A stretch of 64,000 bases of DNA from Fibrobacter sp. UBA4297 (GCF_002394865.1 NZ_DGUZ01000009.1:263954-327953), one strand, 5' to 3'. Counted from the stretch's first letter, positions 42,463-50,762 are shown. A program made the numbers and translations. Notes: a model not told the origin generated them from the letters alone.

Positions 42463-43794
42463 ATGAATACGCTATTGAATTTCGACAGCGAGCATTTGTG
42501 GCACCCGTATGCTGCGCTGAAAAATACTCCCGCAAGATTCCTTGCAAAGTCGGCTCACGGAACGACGATTGAAACCGCCGACGGATTGAAACTGATTGAT
42601 GCCGTATCGAGCTGGTGGTGCATGGCTCACGGGCATAACGCTCCTGAAATTGTTGAAGCGATTCGCAAGCAAAGCGAAAAAATGTGCCACGTGATGTTCG
42701 GCGGTTTTACGCACGAGCCTGCGATTGAACTTGGCGAGAAGCTTGTGAACTTTTTACCCGAGGGCTTGAACAAGATTTTCTTTGCCGATTCTGGAAGCAT
42801 CGCCGTGGAATGCGCCGCCAAGATGGCGGTGCAGTACCAGCATTCGCTGGGTCGCCCGGAGCGCTGTAAGTTGGTTGCCTTGAAGGGCGGCTACCACGGC
42901 GATACGGCAGGCGCAATGGCTTTGAGCGATCCTGACGGCATGCATACGCTTTTCCGCGGAATCATGCCGCATCATTACTTTGCGGAACGCCCGAATTGCC
43001 GTTTTGATAGCGCTTGGGACGATAGCGATTTTGCATCGATGGAACGCGTTGTCGAAGAGCATAAAAATGAAATTGCGGCCGTCATTTGCGAGCCTGTTTT
43101 CCAGGGCGGAAACGGCATGTGGCTTTACAATGCGGGTTACCTCAAGCGCCTCCGCGAGCTTTGCGACCGCTATGGCATCTTGCTTATTTTGGACGAAATT
43201 GCGTCTGGTTTTTACCGCACGGGCCCGCGATTTGCGATGATGCATACAGCAACACAGGATTGCGTCGACTTTATAAAGCCGGACATTATGTGCATCGGCA
43301 AGGCGCTTACAGGCGGTTGCATTACGATGGCCGCCTGCGTTGCATCCGAAAAGGTCGCCGATACAATTACAAATAGCAAAATCCCTGCATTTATGCACGG
43401 CCCGACTTACATGGCAAACCCGCTAGCGTGTGCGGCTGGGATTGCTTCGCTTTCGTTGTTTGAAAGTCGCGATTATGCATCAAGCGTGGCGCGTATTGAA
43501 AAGCGCTTAAAGGCGAATTTGGAACCGCTACGTTCGCTCGAAAATGCGGCAGATGTGCGTGTACTTGGTGCGATAGGCGTTTTGGAACTCAAGGCAAAGC
43601 CAAGTGCAGACGATATTCTGAAAGTCATCAAGGAAACTGGCGTGTGGCTACGTCCGTTCTGCAATTACGTCTATACGATGCCACCGTTCATCACGAGCGA
43701 TGCTGAAGTGGACCGCATTTGTGAAGCGATTAAGATGATTGGAAAATGCGAACCTGCGCCGATTGTAGATGGCGAAGACGAATTCCACGAGTAA
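42463..43794 (+). CDS. bioA: Adenosylmethionine-8-amino-7-oxononanoate aminotransferase
   Basis: 443 aa from the ATG at 42463 (the frame extends 14 codons further upstream through the promoter). PLP enzyme making 7,8-diaminononanoate in biotin synthesis, with SAM as amino donor. N-terminal HLWHPYAALKN and SSWWCMAHGHNAPEI are typical of BioA; ILDEIASGFYRTG holds the PLP-contacting Asp; PLP Lys280 lies in MCIGKALTGG; HGPTYMANPLACA follows. First gene of the biotin cluster. Confidence 0.94.
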   Translation: MNTLLNFDSEHLWHPYAALKNTPARFLAKSAHGTTIETADGLKLIDAVSSWWCMAHGHNAPEIVEAIRKQSEKMCHVMFGGFTHEPAIELGEKLVNFLPEGLNKIFFADSGSIAVECAAKMAVQYQHSLGRPERCKLVALKGGYHGDTAGAMALSDPDGMHTLFRGIMPHHYFAERPNCRFDSAWDDSDFASMERVVEEHKNEIAAVICEPVFQGGNGMWLYNAGYLKRLRELCDRYGILLILDEIASGFYRTGPRFAMMHTATQDCVDFIKPDIMCIGKALTGGCITMAACVASEKVADTITNSKIPAFMHGPTYMANPLACAAGIASLSLFESRDYASSVARIEKRLKANLEPLRSLENAADVRVLGAIGVLELKAKPSADDILKVIKETGVWLRPFCNYVYTMPPFITSDAEVDRICEAIKMIGKCEPAPIVDGEDEFHE

Positions 43795-43896
43795 GTAGAC
43801 ATCCTGTCATCCTGGAGCGAAGCTATACGATACTTGGCAACTTGTTGCCGTAGTAGAGTTATCCTCTTTGGGGAGATAGGATTCATTGAGATTTTT

Positions 43897-44643
43897 ATGG
43901 ATTATTATAGTTTAAAAATGCGAGCCTCGCAGCAAGTGGGCGAGGGCGAACAGAAACGTGAGCAGCACATATCCGGTGCCGAGCGCATCGTGGGCCGTGA
44001 TTCCGTGGAAGCGGTGTGTTCGGCAATGGTTCGCCGTGCGATGACGCATTCCAAGGGCGACCCGGATTTTATCAATGTGAAAATTGAAAAGGTTCACGAA
44101 AGCGATATCCAGATTTTAAAAGCCTTGCCGGTGACGCGCGTAGATGTGGATACGTGGCAGGAAGGATTGGAAAAGGCGTTTGGGCTGGTTGGTGATGCCG
44201 CCGCCGGTATTCGCGAAAAACTTCCTGAACTCTTGCGCGAAACGTTCCCGATGCGTGGGGCTATGCTTTACGACATTGCAACGGAAAATCGCCTTGAACC
44301 CGATCAGGCCCGAGGCGTGCGAGCAACGTATATGGATGCGCTCCATTCGAGCGAAGTCGATGGATGCAAGAATCATTTTAACGAAGCGATCGTCCTTGCG
44401 ACCAAGGTGGCGAATGCACCGGGTATGGTGGCAGAATTCTGCGTGAGCGATGACCCGAATTATGTGACAGGCTATGTCGCGAGCAAGGAACTCGGCTATG
44501 TGCGCATCATGAAGATGAAGGAAATGGGCGACGAAAACGGAGGCCGCATTTTCTTGTTTGATTCCCGAAAAGCCTCCGCCGAAGAATGCATCGAGTATTT
44601 GCAGAAAAAGAAAGTACTCGTGGATGTAGTTGGCAGAACTTAG
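43897..44643 (+). CDS. bioW: 6-carboxyhexanoate-CoA ligase (pimeloyl-CoA synthetase)
   Basis: 248 aa from the ATG at 43897; the frame opens 21 codons earlier, but YYSLKMRASQ near this start is the conserved BioW beginning. Makes pimeloyl-CoA from free pimelate, ATP and CoA, the first committed biotin step in organisms without BioC/BioH. EQHISGAERIVGRDSVEAV and KIEKV match the family; VTGYVASKELGYVRI and RIFLFD lie near the C-terminus. About 100 nt with a partial GTCATCCTGGAGCGAAGC repeat separate it from bioA, so it may be transcribed on its own. Confidence 0.9.
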   Translation: MDYYSLKMRASQQVGEGEQKREQHISGAERIVGRDSVEAVCSAMVRRAMTHSKGDPDFINVKIEKVHESDIQILKALPVTRVDVDTWQEGLEKAFGLVGDAAAGIREKLPELLRETFPMRGAMLYDIATENRLEPDQARGVRATYMDALHSSEVDGCKNHFNEAIVLATKVANAPGMVAEFCVSDDPNYVTGYVASKELGYVRIMKMKEMGDENGGRIFLFDSRKASAEECIEYLQKKKVLVDVVGRT

Positions 44644-44702
44644 AGCTTAGAACTTAGAACGAGTCATCCTGAGCGAAGGGCGTAGCCCGAAGTCGAAGGA
44701 TC
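44636..44702. repeat. AACTTAGAAC units followed by a GTCATCCTGAGCGAAGG repeat, between bioW and bioF
   Basis: GCAGAACTTAGAGCTTAGAAC and a further CTTAGAAC run over the bioW stop codon, then GTCATCCTGAGCGAAGGGCG with TAGCCCGAAGTCGAAGGATC at 44663-44702. The inner GGGC/GCCC parts pair. It occupies the whole gap between two genes of one pathway. Confidence 0.65.
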
Positions 44703-44715
44703 TAAGGCTTTTTGT

Positions 44716-45951
44716 ATGAACGAACGAATTTTAGACTTTTTCACGAAAGATGCGCTTGAAGCGGCGCGTGCGAACAATACGTACCGCACGTTGCGTCATA
44801 TCTCGTCGCCAGAAGCATCGCATGTGACGATTGCGGGTAAGGATACGGTTTTGCTCGCTTCGAATTCTTACTTGGATTTGGCGAACGTTCCTGAACTCAA
44901 GCAGGCGATGGCGGATGCGGTCCTTGAATGGGGTACGGGGAGCGGTGGCGCTCGCCTCACGACCGGCAACAAGACTCCCCACGACGAACTTGAAGAATTT
45001 ATTGCAAAGTTCAAAGGCGAAGAGGCGGCTATCGCGTTCAACACGGGCTACATGGCGAACGTGGGAACGATTTCTGCGTTGTGTGGCAAGAACGATTTTA
45101 TTTTCAGCGATGAACTGAATCACGCAAGCATCATTGATGGCATTCGCCTTTCGCGTGCAAAATGCTTTGTGTACAAGCACAATAACATGGCGGATTTGGA
45201 ACGCGCGATTGAAGCTGCCAAGGCGGAGTTCTTAGCACAAAGCACATCGGCAAGCACCGCTTTAAGTGATGCGGGAAATGCGAAACAAGGTGCGCATCCC
45301 TTCCGCGGGCTCATTGTGACGGATGCTGTTTTCAGCATGGATGGCGATTTGGCGAATTTGCCGGAGCTTTTGCGGATTGCTCGTGCTCGCGATTGCCTTT
45401 TGATGATTGATGAGGCACATGCCACGGGCGTCCTTGGGCGCACGGGGCGCGGACTTGCGGAACATTACAATTGTGAACATGCCGATGTGACCGTCGGGAC
45501 TTTGAGCAAGGCCGTGGCCGCCGAAGGCGGCTTTGTCGCCGGCTCCAAGCAGTTGATTGAATTCTTGAAAAACAAGTCTCGCAGTTTCATTTTCACGACG
45601 GCGATGGCTCCTGCAGTAGCGGCGGCTGCACTCCGCAATTTGCAGTTTATTGATGCGCATCCGGAACGTGTTCAGCAGTTGCGTGATAACGTTAAATTCT
45701 TTTGCGATGCTTTGCGCTTGCATGGGTTGCAAGTTCCGCAGACGGAATCGGCGATTATCCCGATTATCATTGGGGATGAGGCGAAGGCTTTGCGGATTTC
45801 GGAAACGCTCCAGAATGAGGGCGTCTTGATTCCTGCGATTCGTTATCCGACGGTTGCAAAAGGGCAGGCCCGCCTACGCGCGAGCCTCATGGCAACGCAT
45901 ACAAAAGAAGAACTTGAATTTGCTGCAGCTAAAATTGCGGAGGCGATATGA
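44716..45951 (+). CDS. bioF: 8-amino-7-oxononanoate synthase
   Basis: 411 aa. PLP enzyme that condenses pimeloyl-CoA with L-alanine. Seen: SNSYLDLANVPELKQAM near the start, GSGGARLTTGN, MIDEAHATGVLGRTGRG, and PLP Lys265 in VGTLSKAVAAEGGFVAG. The family end motif IPAIRYPTVAKGQARLR is present. A stretch of ~20 residues (AQSTSASTALSDAGNAKQG) inserted around residue 175 is unusual. The stop overlaps the bioD start as ATGA. Confidence 0.94.
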   Translation: MNERILDFFTKDALEAARANNTYRTLRHISSPEASHVTIAGKDTVLLASNSYLDLANVPELKQAMADAVLEWGTGSGGARLTTGNKTPHDELEEFIAKFKGEEAAIAFNTGYMANVGTISALCGKNDFIFSDELNHASIIDGIRLSRAKCFVYKHNNMADLERAIEAAKAEFLAQSTSASTALSDAGNAKQGAHPFRGLIVTDAVFSMDGDLANLPELLRIARARDCLLMIDEAHATGVLGRTGRGLAEHYNCEHADVTVGTLSKAVAAEGGFVAGSKQLIEFLKNKSRSFIFTTAMAPAVAAAALRNLQFIDAHPERVQQLRDNVKFFCDALRLHGLQVPQTESAIIPIIIGDEAKALRISETLQNEGVLIPAIRYPTVAKGQARLRASLMATHTKEELEFAAAKIAEAI

Positions 45952-46613
45952 GCAAAGGTTATTTCGTTACGGCGACGGGTACGGATGTCGGTAAAACTTT
46001 TATCACGGGTCTTTTGGTGAAAAAATGGCGCGATTCCAGCATTGACGCAGGCTATTACAAGGCGGCGCTCAGCGGTGCTGAACTCCGTGATGGCAAGTGG
46101 ATTGCGGGCGACGCTGATTACGTCAAGTGCATTGCAAATCTCCCAGACACGCAAGAACAGCTCGTCAGTTACGTTTACAAAGAGGCGGTTTCTCCGCATC
46201 TGGCCGCACAAAAAGAAGGCTGTCCCGTTGAACTTTCGAAAGTTCAGGCGGACTTTAACGCAGCCTGCTCCCGCCACGAATTCATCTTTGCCGAAGGTAG
46301 CGGGGGAATCATTTGCCCCATCCGCTATGATGACCAGAAAATTTTCCTCGAAGATATCATCAAGACGCTCAAACTTCCGCTGCTTATTGTAACGACGGCG
46401 GCGCTCGGCTCCATCAACGCTTGCGTGCTCACTATAGAATACGCTCGTAGTCGCGGCCTAGATATTCGTGGAATTATCGTGAACCGTTACGGCTGTAGCG
46501 GCAATTTTGAAATGGAAGATGACAATATCCGCATGATGCAGGACTTGACGGGGCTTGAAATTCTTGCAAAAGTCAAGGACGGCGACAGCGATTTAGGCGT
46601 ACAGGTATTTTAG
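45948..46613 (+). CDS. bioD: ATP-dependent dethiobiotin synthetase
   Basis: 221 aa. Forms the ureido ring of dethiobiotin from diaminononanoate, CO2 and ATP. P-loop TATGTDVGKTFITG at 7-20; substrate motif YYKAALSG; GSGGIICPI; and TTAALGSINACVLTIEYA. Start overlaps bioF by 4 bases. bioB, the last step, is not in the window. A copy of its last ~30 bases plus terminator is found at 49465-49534. Confidence 0.94.
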   Translation: MSKGYFVTATGTDVGKTFITGLLVKKWRDSSIDAGYYKAALSGAELRDGKWIAGDADYVKCIANLPDTQEQLVSYVYKEAVSPHLAAQKEGCPVELSKVQADFNAACSRHEFIFAEGSGGIICPIRYDDQKIFLEDIIKTLKLPLLIVTTAALGSINACVLTIEYARSRGLDIRGIIVNRYGCSGNFEMEDDNIRMMQDLTGLEILAKVKDGDSDLGVQVF

Positions 46614-46625
46614 AGTAACGAAAAC

Positions 46626-46650
46626 GAACTCCCACCCATGGGAGTTCTTT
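46626..46650. terminator. Terminator between bioD and the first FISUMP gene
   Basis: GAACTCCCA / TGGGAGTTC, loop CCCA, followed by TTTAATCTTTT. An identical copy is at 49510-49534. Confidence 0.8.
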
Positions 46651-46673
46651 AATCTTTTAAAAATTGTAAAGAA

Positions 46674-47828
46674 TCACTCTATCTTAACACAGCGTACTGA
46701 AACACCTAAAGTTTTTGCGCTTCCAGTATTTTTGCTTGACGGCAAATCAGACAAAGCAACTACAGATCCAACATAAACCATTTCAGCCTTATCGCTGTCA
46801 TATTCTTGAGGATAAGCCCATCGAGAAAAATCAAGCAAGCCATCAAAGCCCCCTTCATAATTTCTTTTTCCACCACCAATTAAGGAGAACCCACTAGCAT
46901 TGTTACCATGGAAACATTGCGAACGAAGGCCTTTTACTCCATCACCGTATTGGTCATTATAATCTCTTATTATTTCGTAATCACCCCAAGTAAACAAGCG
47001 CCAACCTTCGGGGCAAATGCCTTGATGTTCACTTTCTATTTTTTTATAGCAACTTTCTGTATTGCAACGGCTCGGCAACTGCATCATTTCTGCCCACTGG
47101 TACAAACCACCATACTTGTCACAATTCGTGGTATCATTGTTGTAGCAATAGCGTTCAATCTTCGTATCATCATTTTGATCATTTTCGCCAAGAACCATTT
47201 CACCGATATTCAAGTTTTCCGCCATGACGGTCACTTTTCTTCCTGTTTTTGAAGAAACGGCTGTATAGTAGTAGTAACTACGACCATTGCGTGGGTCGGT
47301 AAACTGTTTGTAGATTGTATCCCTAAGATTCCAATTATCCGCAAGACATTTAAAATGGTCATACGGAACATACTCGCTACTGGAAGATACTTTTTTACTC
47401 GAAGATGAAGAACTCGTCATGGCGGACGATGATCCGCCATCTTTTTTACTCGAAGATGAAGGGAGATTCCCGCTCGAGGCGGGAATGACAGAGGACGAGG
47501 AGGATACAGCCTTTTGACTAGAACTTGATGGATCCCCTTCGCTACGCTTCGAAGATGACGATAAGGCTTTATTCGAAGACGACGATTTCACGTCATTGCG
47601 AGGAGTCGAAGACGACGAAGCAATCTTTTTACTGCTACTTGAAGGGCGATTCGCGCTTGAAGCGGGAATGACAGATGAAGAGGAAGAAGACGACATATTA
47701 TCATCATTTACGGAAGTTCCGCTATCGCCGCCACAAGCGATGAGGGCTATGGTAAGCAAAAGGACCATAATGGATCCTATCGCGCTTTGCGCTCCAGGAT
47801 GACACATAGCTCTTACGAATTTTCTCAT
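46674..47828 (-). CDS. FISUMP-domain lipoprotein, copy 1
   Basis: 384 aa from the ATG at 47828, which has AAGGAG eight bases before it; an upstream in-frame ATG at 47849 lies before that site. The signal is unusually long: MRKFVRAMCHPGAQSAIGS precedes the hydrophobic MVLLLTIALIACGG with its lipobox. Residues ~40-150 are a serine-rich linker; residues ~155-384 are the FISUMP domain (MAENLNIGEMV, YGGLYQWAEMMQLP, CPEGWRLFTWGDYE, ending VRCVKIE), probably a surface domain. Several linker segments and the signal insert are encoded by intergenic repeat sequences read in frame. Function unknown. Paralogue at 49560-50762. Confidence 0.88.
   Translation of the reverse strand: MRKFVRAMCHPGAQSAIGSIMVLLLTIALIACGGDSGTSVNDDNMSSSSSSSVIPASSANRPSSSSKKIASSSSTPRNDVKSSSSNKALSSSSKRSEGDPSSSSQKAVSSSSSVIPASSGNLPSSSSKKDGGSSSAMTSSSSSSKKVSSSSEYVPYDHFKCLADNWNLRDTIYKQFTDPRNGRSYYYYTAVSSKTGRKVTVMAENLNIGEMVLGENDQNDDTKIERYCYNNDTTNCDKYGGLYQWAEMMQLPSRCNTESCYKKIESEHQGICPEGWRLFTWGDYEIIRDYNDQYGDGVKGLRSQCFHGNNASGFSLIGGGKRNYEGGFDGLLDFSRWAYPQEYDSDKAEMVYVGSVVALSDLPSSKNTGSAKTLGVSVRCVKIE
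47461..47804 (-). repeat. Intergenic-type repeats inside the FISUMP copy 1 coding sequence
   Basis: On the minus strand: GTCATTCCCGCCTCGAGCGG at 47461-47491 encodes VIPASSGN; GTCATTCCCGCTTCAAGCGC at 47645-47673 encodes VIPASSAN; GATTGCTTCGTCGTCTTCGA...TGACG at 47591-47625 encodes IASSSSTPRND; GAAGCGTAGCGAAGGGGATC at 47528-47556; and GTCATCCTGGAGCGCAAAGC at 47771-47804 encodes CHPGAQSA in the signal peptide. Confidence 0.75.
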
Positions 47829-47955
47829 TCTATACTCCTTTCCTTCCATATACCCAATTGCGCTGCAATATAGATAAATCCAAATGCTTTAGCACCCGTT
47901 CATGCGTAAAATAGGAATCTTCCCTTGCTTTTTTGCTAAAAATAATGTATAATAA

Positions 47956-47992
47956 TTACCAAATCGTGATTTACTAAATCGTGATTTGGTAA
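47956..47992. promoter_or_regulatory. Operator-like repeats before the ATPase gene
   Basis: Two direct copies of the near-palindrome AAATCGTGATTT (47961-47972 and 47976-47987) inside an outer inverted repeat TTACCAAATC / GATTTGGTAA. It ends 22 nt before the ATG of the DUF234-type ATPase, overlapping the likely promoter. Confidence 0.5.
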
Positions 47993-48014
47993 ATTATAAA
48001 ACGAAGGGTAGAAT

Positions 48015-49460
48015 ATGTTCGTTGGCAGAAAACAGGAATTGCAATTTCTTGAAGACCGATACGCAAGCAAAGGCGGACAATTGGTCGTGCTTTACGGACG
48101 CAGGCGCGTAGGTAAAACGGAAACACTTCATGAATTTTGCAAAGATAAGCCGCACGTGTTCTACTCATGCCGAGAAGTGTCCGACAAATTGCAGTTACGC
48201 AGCTTTTCTTCGAAGATGTTGCAAGAAAAAATTCCTGCGGCGAAATATATCTCCGAATTTGACGACTGGGAAGCGGCTATTGGCGCGGTCTCGGAGTTGC
48301 CCTACGGCAAACGTAAAAAACTGCTGATTATCGATGAATACCCTTACATGTGCAAGTTCAACAGCAGCGTTCCATCTGTTTTGCAAAACCTTTGGGATGA
48401 ACGCCTGAAAGACGAGAACATCATGATAGTCCTGTGCGGCAGCGCAATGAGTTTTATCGAAAAGGAATTGCTAGCCGAGAAAAATCCGCTTTATGGAAGG
48501 GCTACGGGAATATTCAAGATGGAACCTATGGGATTTTACGATGCAACGCAGTTTTTCCCGAAATATTCCGCCCGTGACAAGATTATCGCCTACTCTATTC
48601 TTGGCGGAATTCCGCATTATTTGCGGCAATTCGATTCGGACTTGTCTCTTGAAGAAAACATCAAGCGAAACATTCTTACTAAAGGCTGCGCACTTTATAG
48701 CGAGGTAGAATTTTTGCTTCGACAGGAATTACGAGAAACAATTCTCTACAATTCCATCATTGAATCCATTGCGCTTGGGGCAACCAAGTTGAATGACATC
48801 AGCAAGAAATCGCTTATTGACGACACCTCAAAAACAAGCGTTTATCTAAAAAACTTGATAGAACTTTCTATCGTAAAACGTGAATTTTCTGTTGATGACG
48901 GCATAAAGGAAGTCGGAAATCGGAATCGCGGACTTTACCGCTTGACGGACAATTTTTTCCGTTTCTGGTACGCATTTGTATTTACCAACTATTCCGATTT
49001 GGAAAGCGGCGATGTCAACGGCGTTTTTGAACATGTCGTTAAGCCATCTCTGCACGAGTTTGCGTCTTTATCTTTTGAAGATGTTTGTCGTGAATTCATC
49101 CAAGAAAAGCAGAAATCAGGACTGTTGCCGTTCCGTTATAAGCGGATGGGACGCTGGTGGGGCAAAACTACTGTACGCCGTGGCGATGATACAGAAGTTC
49201 AAGAAACGGAAATTGACCTGCTTGCGATATCTGCAGATAAGGATAAGTATCTTGTAGGTGAAAGCAAGTTCAAGGGCAAGCCGTTTACCTACGGTGATTT
49301 TCTCGATACGATGGTGAAGCTTTCTTCGCAAAAGGATAAAGCAGAATTTTACTATTACCTTTTTTCAGAATCAGGCTTTGTGGAAAAACTTAGCGACGAG
49401 GCTCGCAAGAATCACAATATCCATCTTGTAAATCTTGATGATATCGTAAAGTTAAAGTAA
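48015..49460 (+). CDS. AAA-type ATPase with DUF234/PD-(D/E)XK-like C-terminal domain
   Basis: 481 aa. N-terminal ATPase: MFVGRKQELQFLEDRY, Walker A YGRRRVGKTE at 28-37, Walker B LLIIDEYPYM, sensor VLCGSAMSFIEKE. Middle winged-helix-like region (~240-310, ending YRLTDNFFRFWYAF). The C-terminal ~130 residues are DUF234-like, with EIDLLAIS and VGESKFKG, the ExD...ESK pattern of a PD-(D/E)XK nuclease core. This family is widespread in archaea and many bacteria; its role is unknown, and it often spreads as solitary genes. Here it interrupts two copies of a duplicated lipoprotein segment. Ribosome site AAGGGTAGAAT. Confidence 0.87.
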   Translation: MFVGRKQELQFLEDRYASKGGQLVVLYGRRRVGKTETLHEFCKDKPHVFYSCREVSDKLQLRSFSSKMLQEKIPAAKYISEFDDWEAAIGAVSELPYGKRKKLLIIDEYPYMCKFNSSVPSVLQNLWDERLKDENIMIVLCGSAMSFIEKELLAEKNPLYGRATGIFKMEPMGFYDATQFFPKYSARDKIIAYSILGGIPHYLRQFDSDLSLEENIKRNILTKGCALYSEVEFLLRQELRETILYNSIIESIALGATKLNDISKKSLIDDTSKTSVYLKNLIELSIVKREFSVDDGIKEVGNRNRGLYRLTDNFFRFWYAFVFTNYSDLESGDVNGVFEHVVKPSLHEFASLSFEDVCREFIQEKQKSGLLPFRYKRMGRWWGKTTVRRGDDTEVQETEIDLLAISADKDKYLVGESKFKGKPFTYGDFLDTMVKLSSQKDKAEFYYYLFSESGFVEKLSDEARKNHNIHLVNLDDIVKLK

Positions 49461-49464
49461 GGAA

Positions 49465-49534
49465 GGCGACAGCGATTTAGGTGTAGCGGTATTTTAGAGT
49501 AACGAAAACGAACTCCCACCCATGGGAGTTCTTT
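49465..49534 (+). repeat. Duplicated tail of bioD plus terminator
   Basis: GGCGACAGCGATTTAGGTGT, AGCGGTATTTTAGAGTAACG and the hairpin GAACTCCCA...TGGGAGTTC repeat the sequence at 46581-46650 with few changes. It begins 4 bases after the ATPase stop and is not part of a gene here. The duplication continues through the FISUMP gene to about 50791. Confidence 0.8.
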
Positions 49535-49559
49535 AATCTTTTAGAATTTGTTAAAATGT

Positions 49560-50762
49560 TTACTCAATTTTAACACAACGAACAGAATATCCGTTCGACT
49601 TTTCTCCACGACGATTTTTTTGTGTACCTGTATTATCATCGCTATTTACAGAAACAAAAGCAGAATATGCAAATAAAGTGACATCATATTCTTGTTCCTG
49701 CGGATATGTCCAAAAAACAGCATCTGTCAAATTTTTAAATGTTCCATTTTCAAATCTAACCCCACCACCGATTAAGGAGAACCCACTAGCATTGTTACCA
49801 TGGAAACATTGCGAACGAAGGCCTTTTACTCCATCGCCGTATTGATCGTTATAATCTCTTATTATTTCGAAATCACGCCATGTAAAAAGACGCCATCCAT
49901 CTGGACAAATTCCTTGATGCTGAGTTTCAATCCAATCAGAACAGCTTTCAGTATTGCAACTGCTCGGCAACTGCATCATTTCAGCCCACTGGTACAAACC
50001 ACCATACTTGTCACAATTCGTGATATCGTTATTGTAGCAATAGCGTTCAATCTTCGTATCGTCATTCTGGTCATTTTCACCAAGAACCATTTCACCGATA
50101 TTCAAGTTTTCCGCCATGACGGTCACTTTTCTTCCTGTTTTTGAAGAAACGGCTGTATAGTAGTAGTAACTACGACCATTACGTGGGTCGGTAAACTGTT
50201 TGTAGATTGTATCCCTAAGATTCCAATTATCCGCAAGACATTTAAAATGGTCATAAGGAACATACTCACTACTGCTAGACACTTTTTTACTTGAACTCGA
50301 TGCAGGAGCAACAGAAGATGACGAGACAACTTTTGCTGACGATGAAGAATTTTTTAGACTAGAGCTAGACTCAACTTTTTTACTTGAGCTTGAGGCCGAG
50401 ACAGAAGAAGAGGATGCAACCTTTGCAGACGATGACGAAACGTCATTGCGAGGAGTCGAAGACGACGAAGCAATCTTTTGACTAGAACTAGACTCTACTT
50501 TTTTACTTGAACTCGAAGCAGGAGCATCAGAAGAAGAGGAAACCGCCTTTTGACTACTACTTGTCATTCCGGACTTCGTTCCGGAATCGGCGTTACTACT
50601 GCTAGAAACCGTTTTGCTACTGCAGCTCGGTTCGTCGGAAGGTGCAGACGTACCACTATCGTCGCCGCAAGCGACGAGGGCTATGGTAAGCAAAAGGACC
50701 ATAATGGATCCCATCGCGCTTTGCGCTCCAGGATGACACATAGCTCTTACGAATTTTCTCAT
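49560..50762 (-). CDS. FISUMP-domain lipoprotein, copy 2
   Basis: 400 aa from the ATG at 50762, with the same AAGGAG site as copy 1 (frame opens 18 codons earlier). Same architecture: extended signal with MCHPGAQSAMGS before MVLLLTIALVACGDD, a serine-rich linker (~35-185) and a FISUMP domain ending YSVRCVKIE. From YVPYDHFKCLADNWNLRDTI onward ~100 residues are nearly identical to copy 1; the linkers differ in repeat composition and the C-terminal ~60 residues diverge (FENGTFKNLTDAVFWTYPQE). Surface lipoprotein of unknown role. Confidence 0.88.
   Translation of the reverse strand: MRKFVRAMCHPGAQSAMGSIMVLLLTIALVACGDDSGTSAPSDEPSCSSKTVSSSSNADSGTKSGMTSSSQKAVSSSSDAPASSSSKKVESSSSQKIASSSSTPRNDVSSSSAKVASSSSVSASSSSKKVESSSSLKNSSSSAKVVSSSSVAPASSSSKKVSSSSEYVPYDHFKCLADNWNLRDTIYKQFTDPRNGRSYYYYTAVSSKTGRKVTVMAENLNIGEMVLGENDQNDDTKIERYCYNNDITNCDKYGGLYQWAEMMQLPSSCNTESCSDWIETQHQGICPDGWRLFTWRDFEIIRDYNDQYGDGVKGLRSQCFHGNNASGFSLIGGGVRFENGTFKNLTDAVFWTYPQEQEYDVTLFAYSAFVSVNSDDNTGTQKNRRGEKSNGYSVRCVKIE
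50441..50738 (-). repeat. Intergenic-type repeats inside the FISUMP copy 2 coding sequence
   Basis: CGTCATTGCGAGGAGTCGAA and GACGACGAAGCAATC at 50441-50475 (encodes IASSSSTPRND on the minus strand); GTCATTCCGGACTTCGTTCC and GGAATC at 50573-50598 (encodes DSGTKSGMT); and the GGATCC...CCAGGATGAC element at 50705-50738 in the signal peptide. Confidence 0.75.

Noticed and set aside
42306..42572. 88-codon open frame over the repeats before bioA
   Set aside because: Encoded by the triplicated GTCATGC repeats and running into bioA in another frame.
47956..47992. Repeats before the ATPase as a CRISPR array
   Set aside because: Only two 12-nt units with a 3-nt gap; no spacers, no leader, no cas gene. 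Elsewhere in the window no regular repeat-spacer pattern was seen either.
48015..49460. DUF234-type ATPase as a defence system
   Set aside because: A nuclease-like end and an ATPase are suggestive, but it stands alone, with no methylase, toxin-antitoxin partner or other defence genes nearby.
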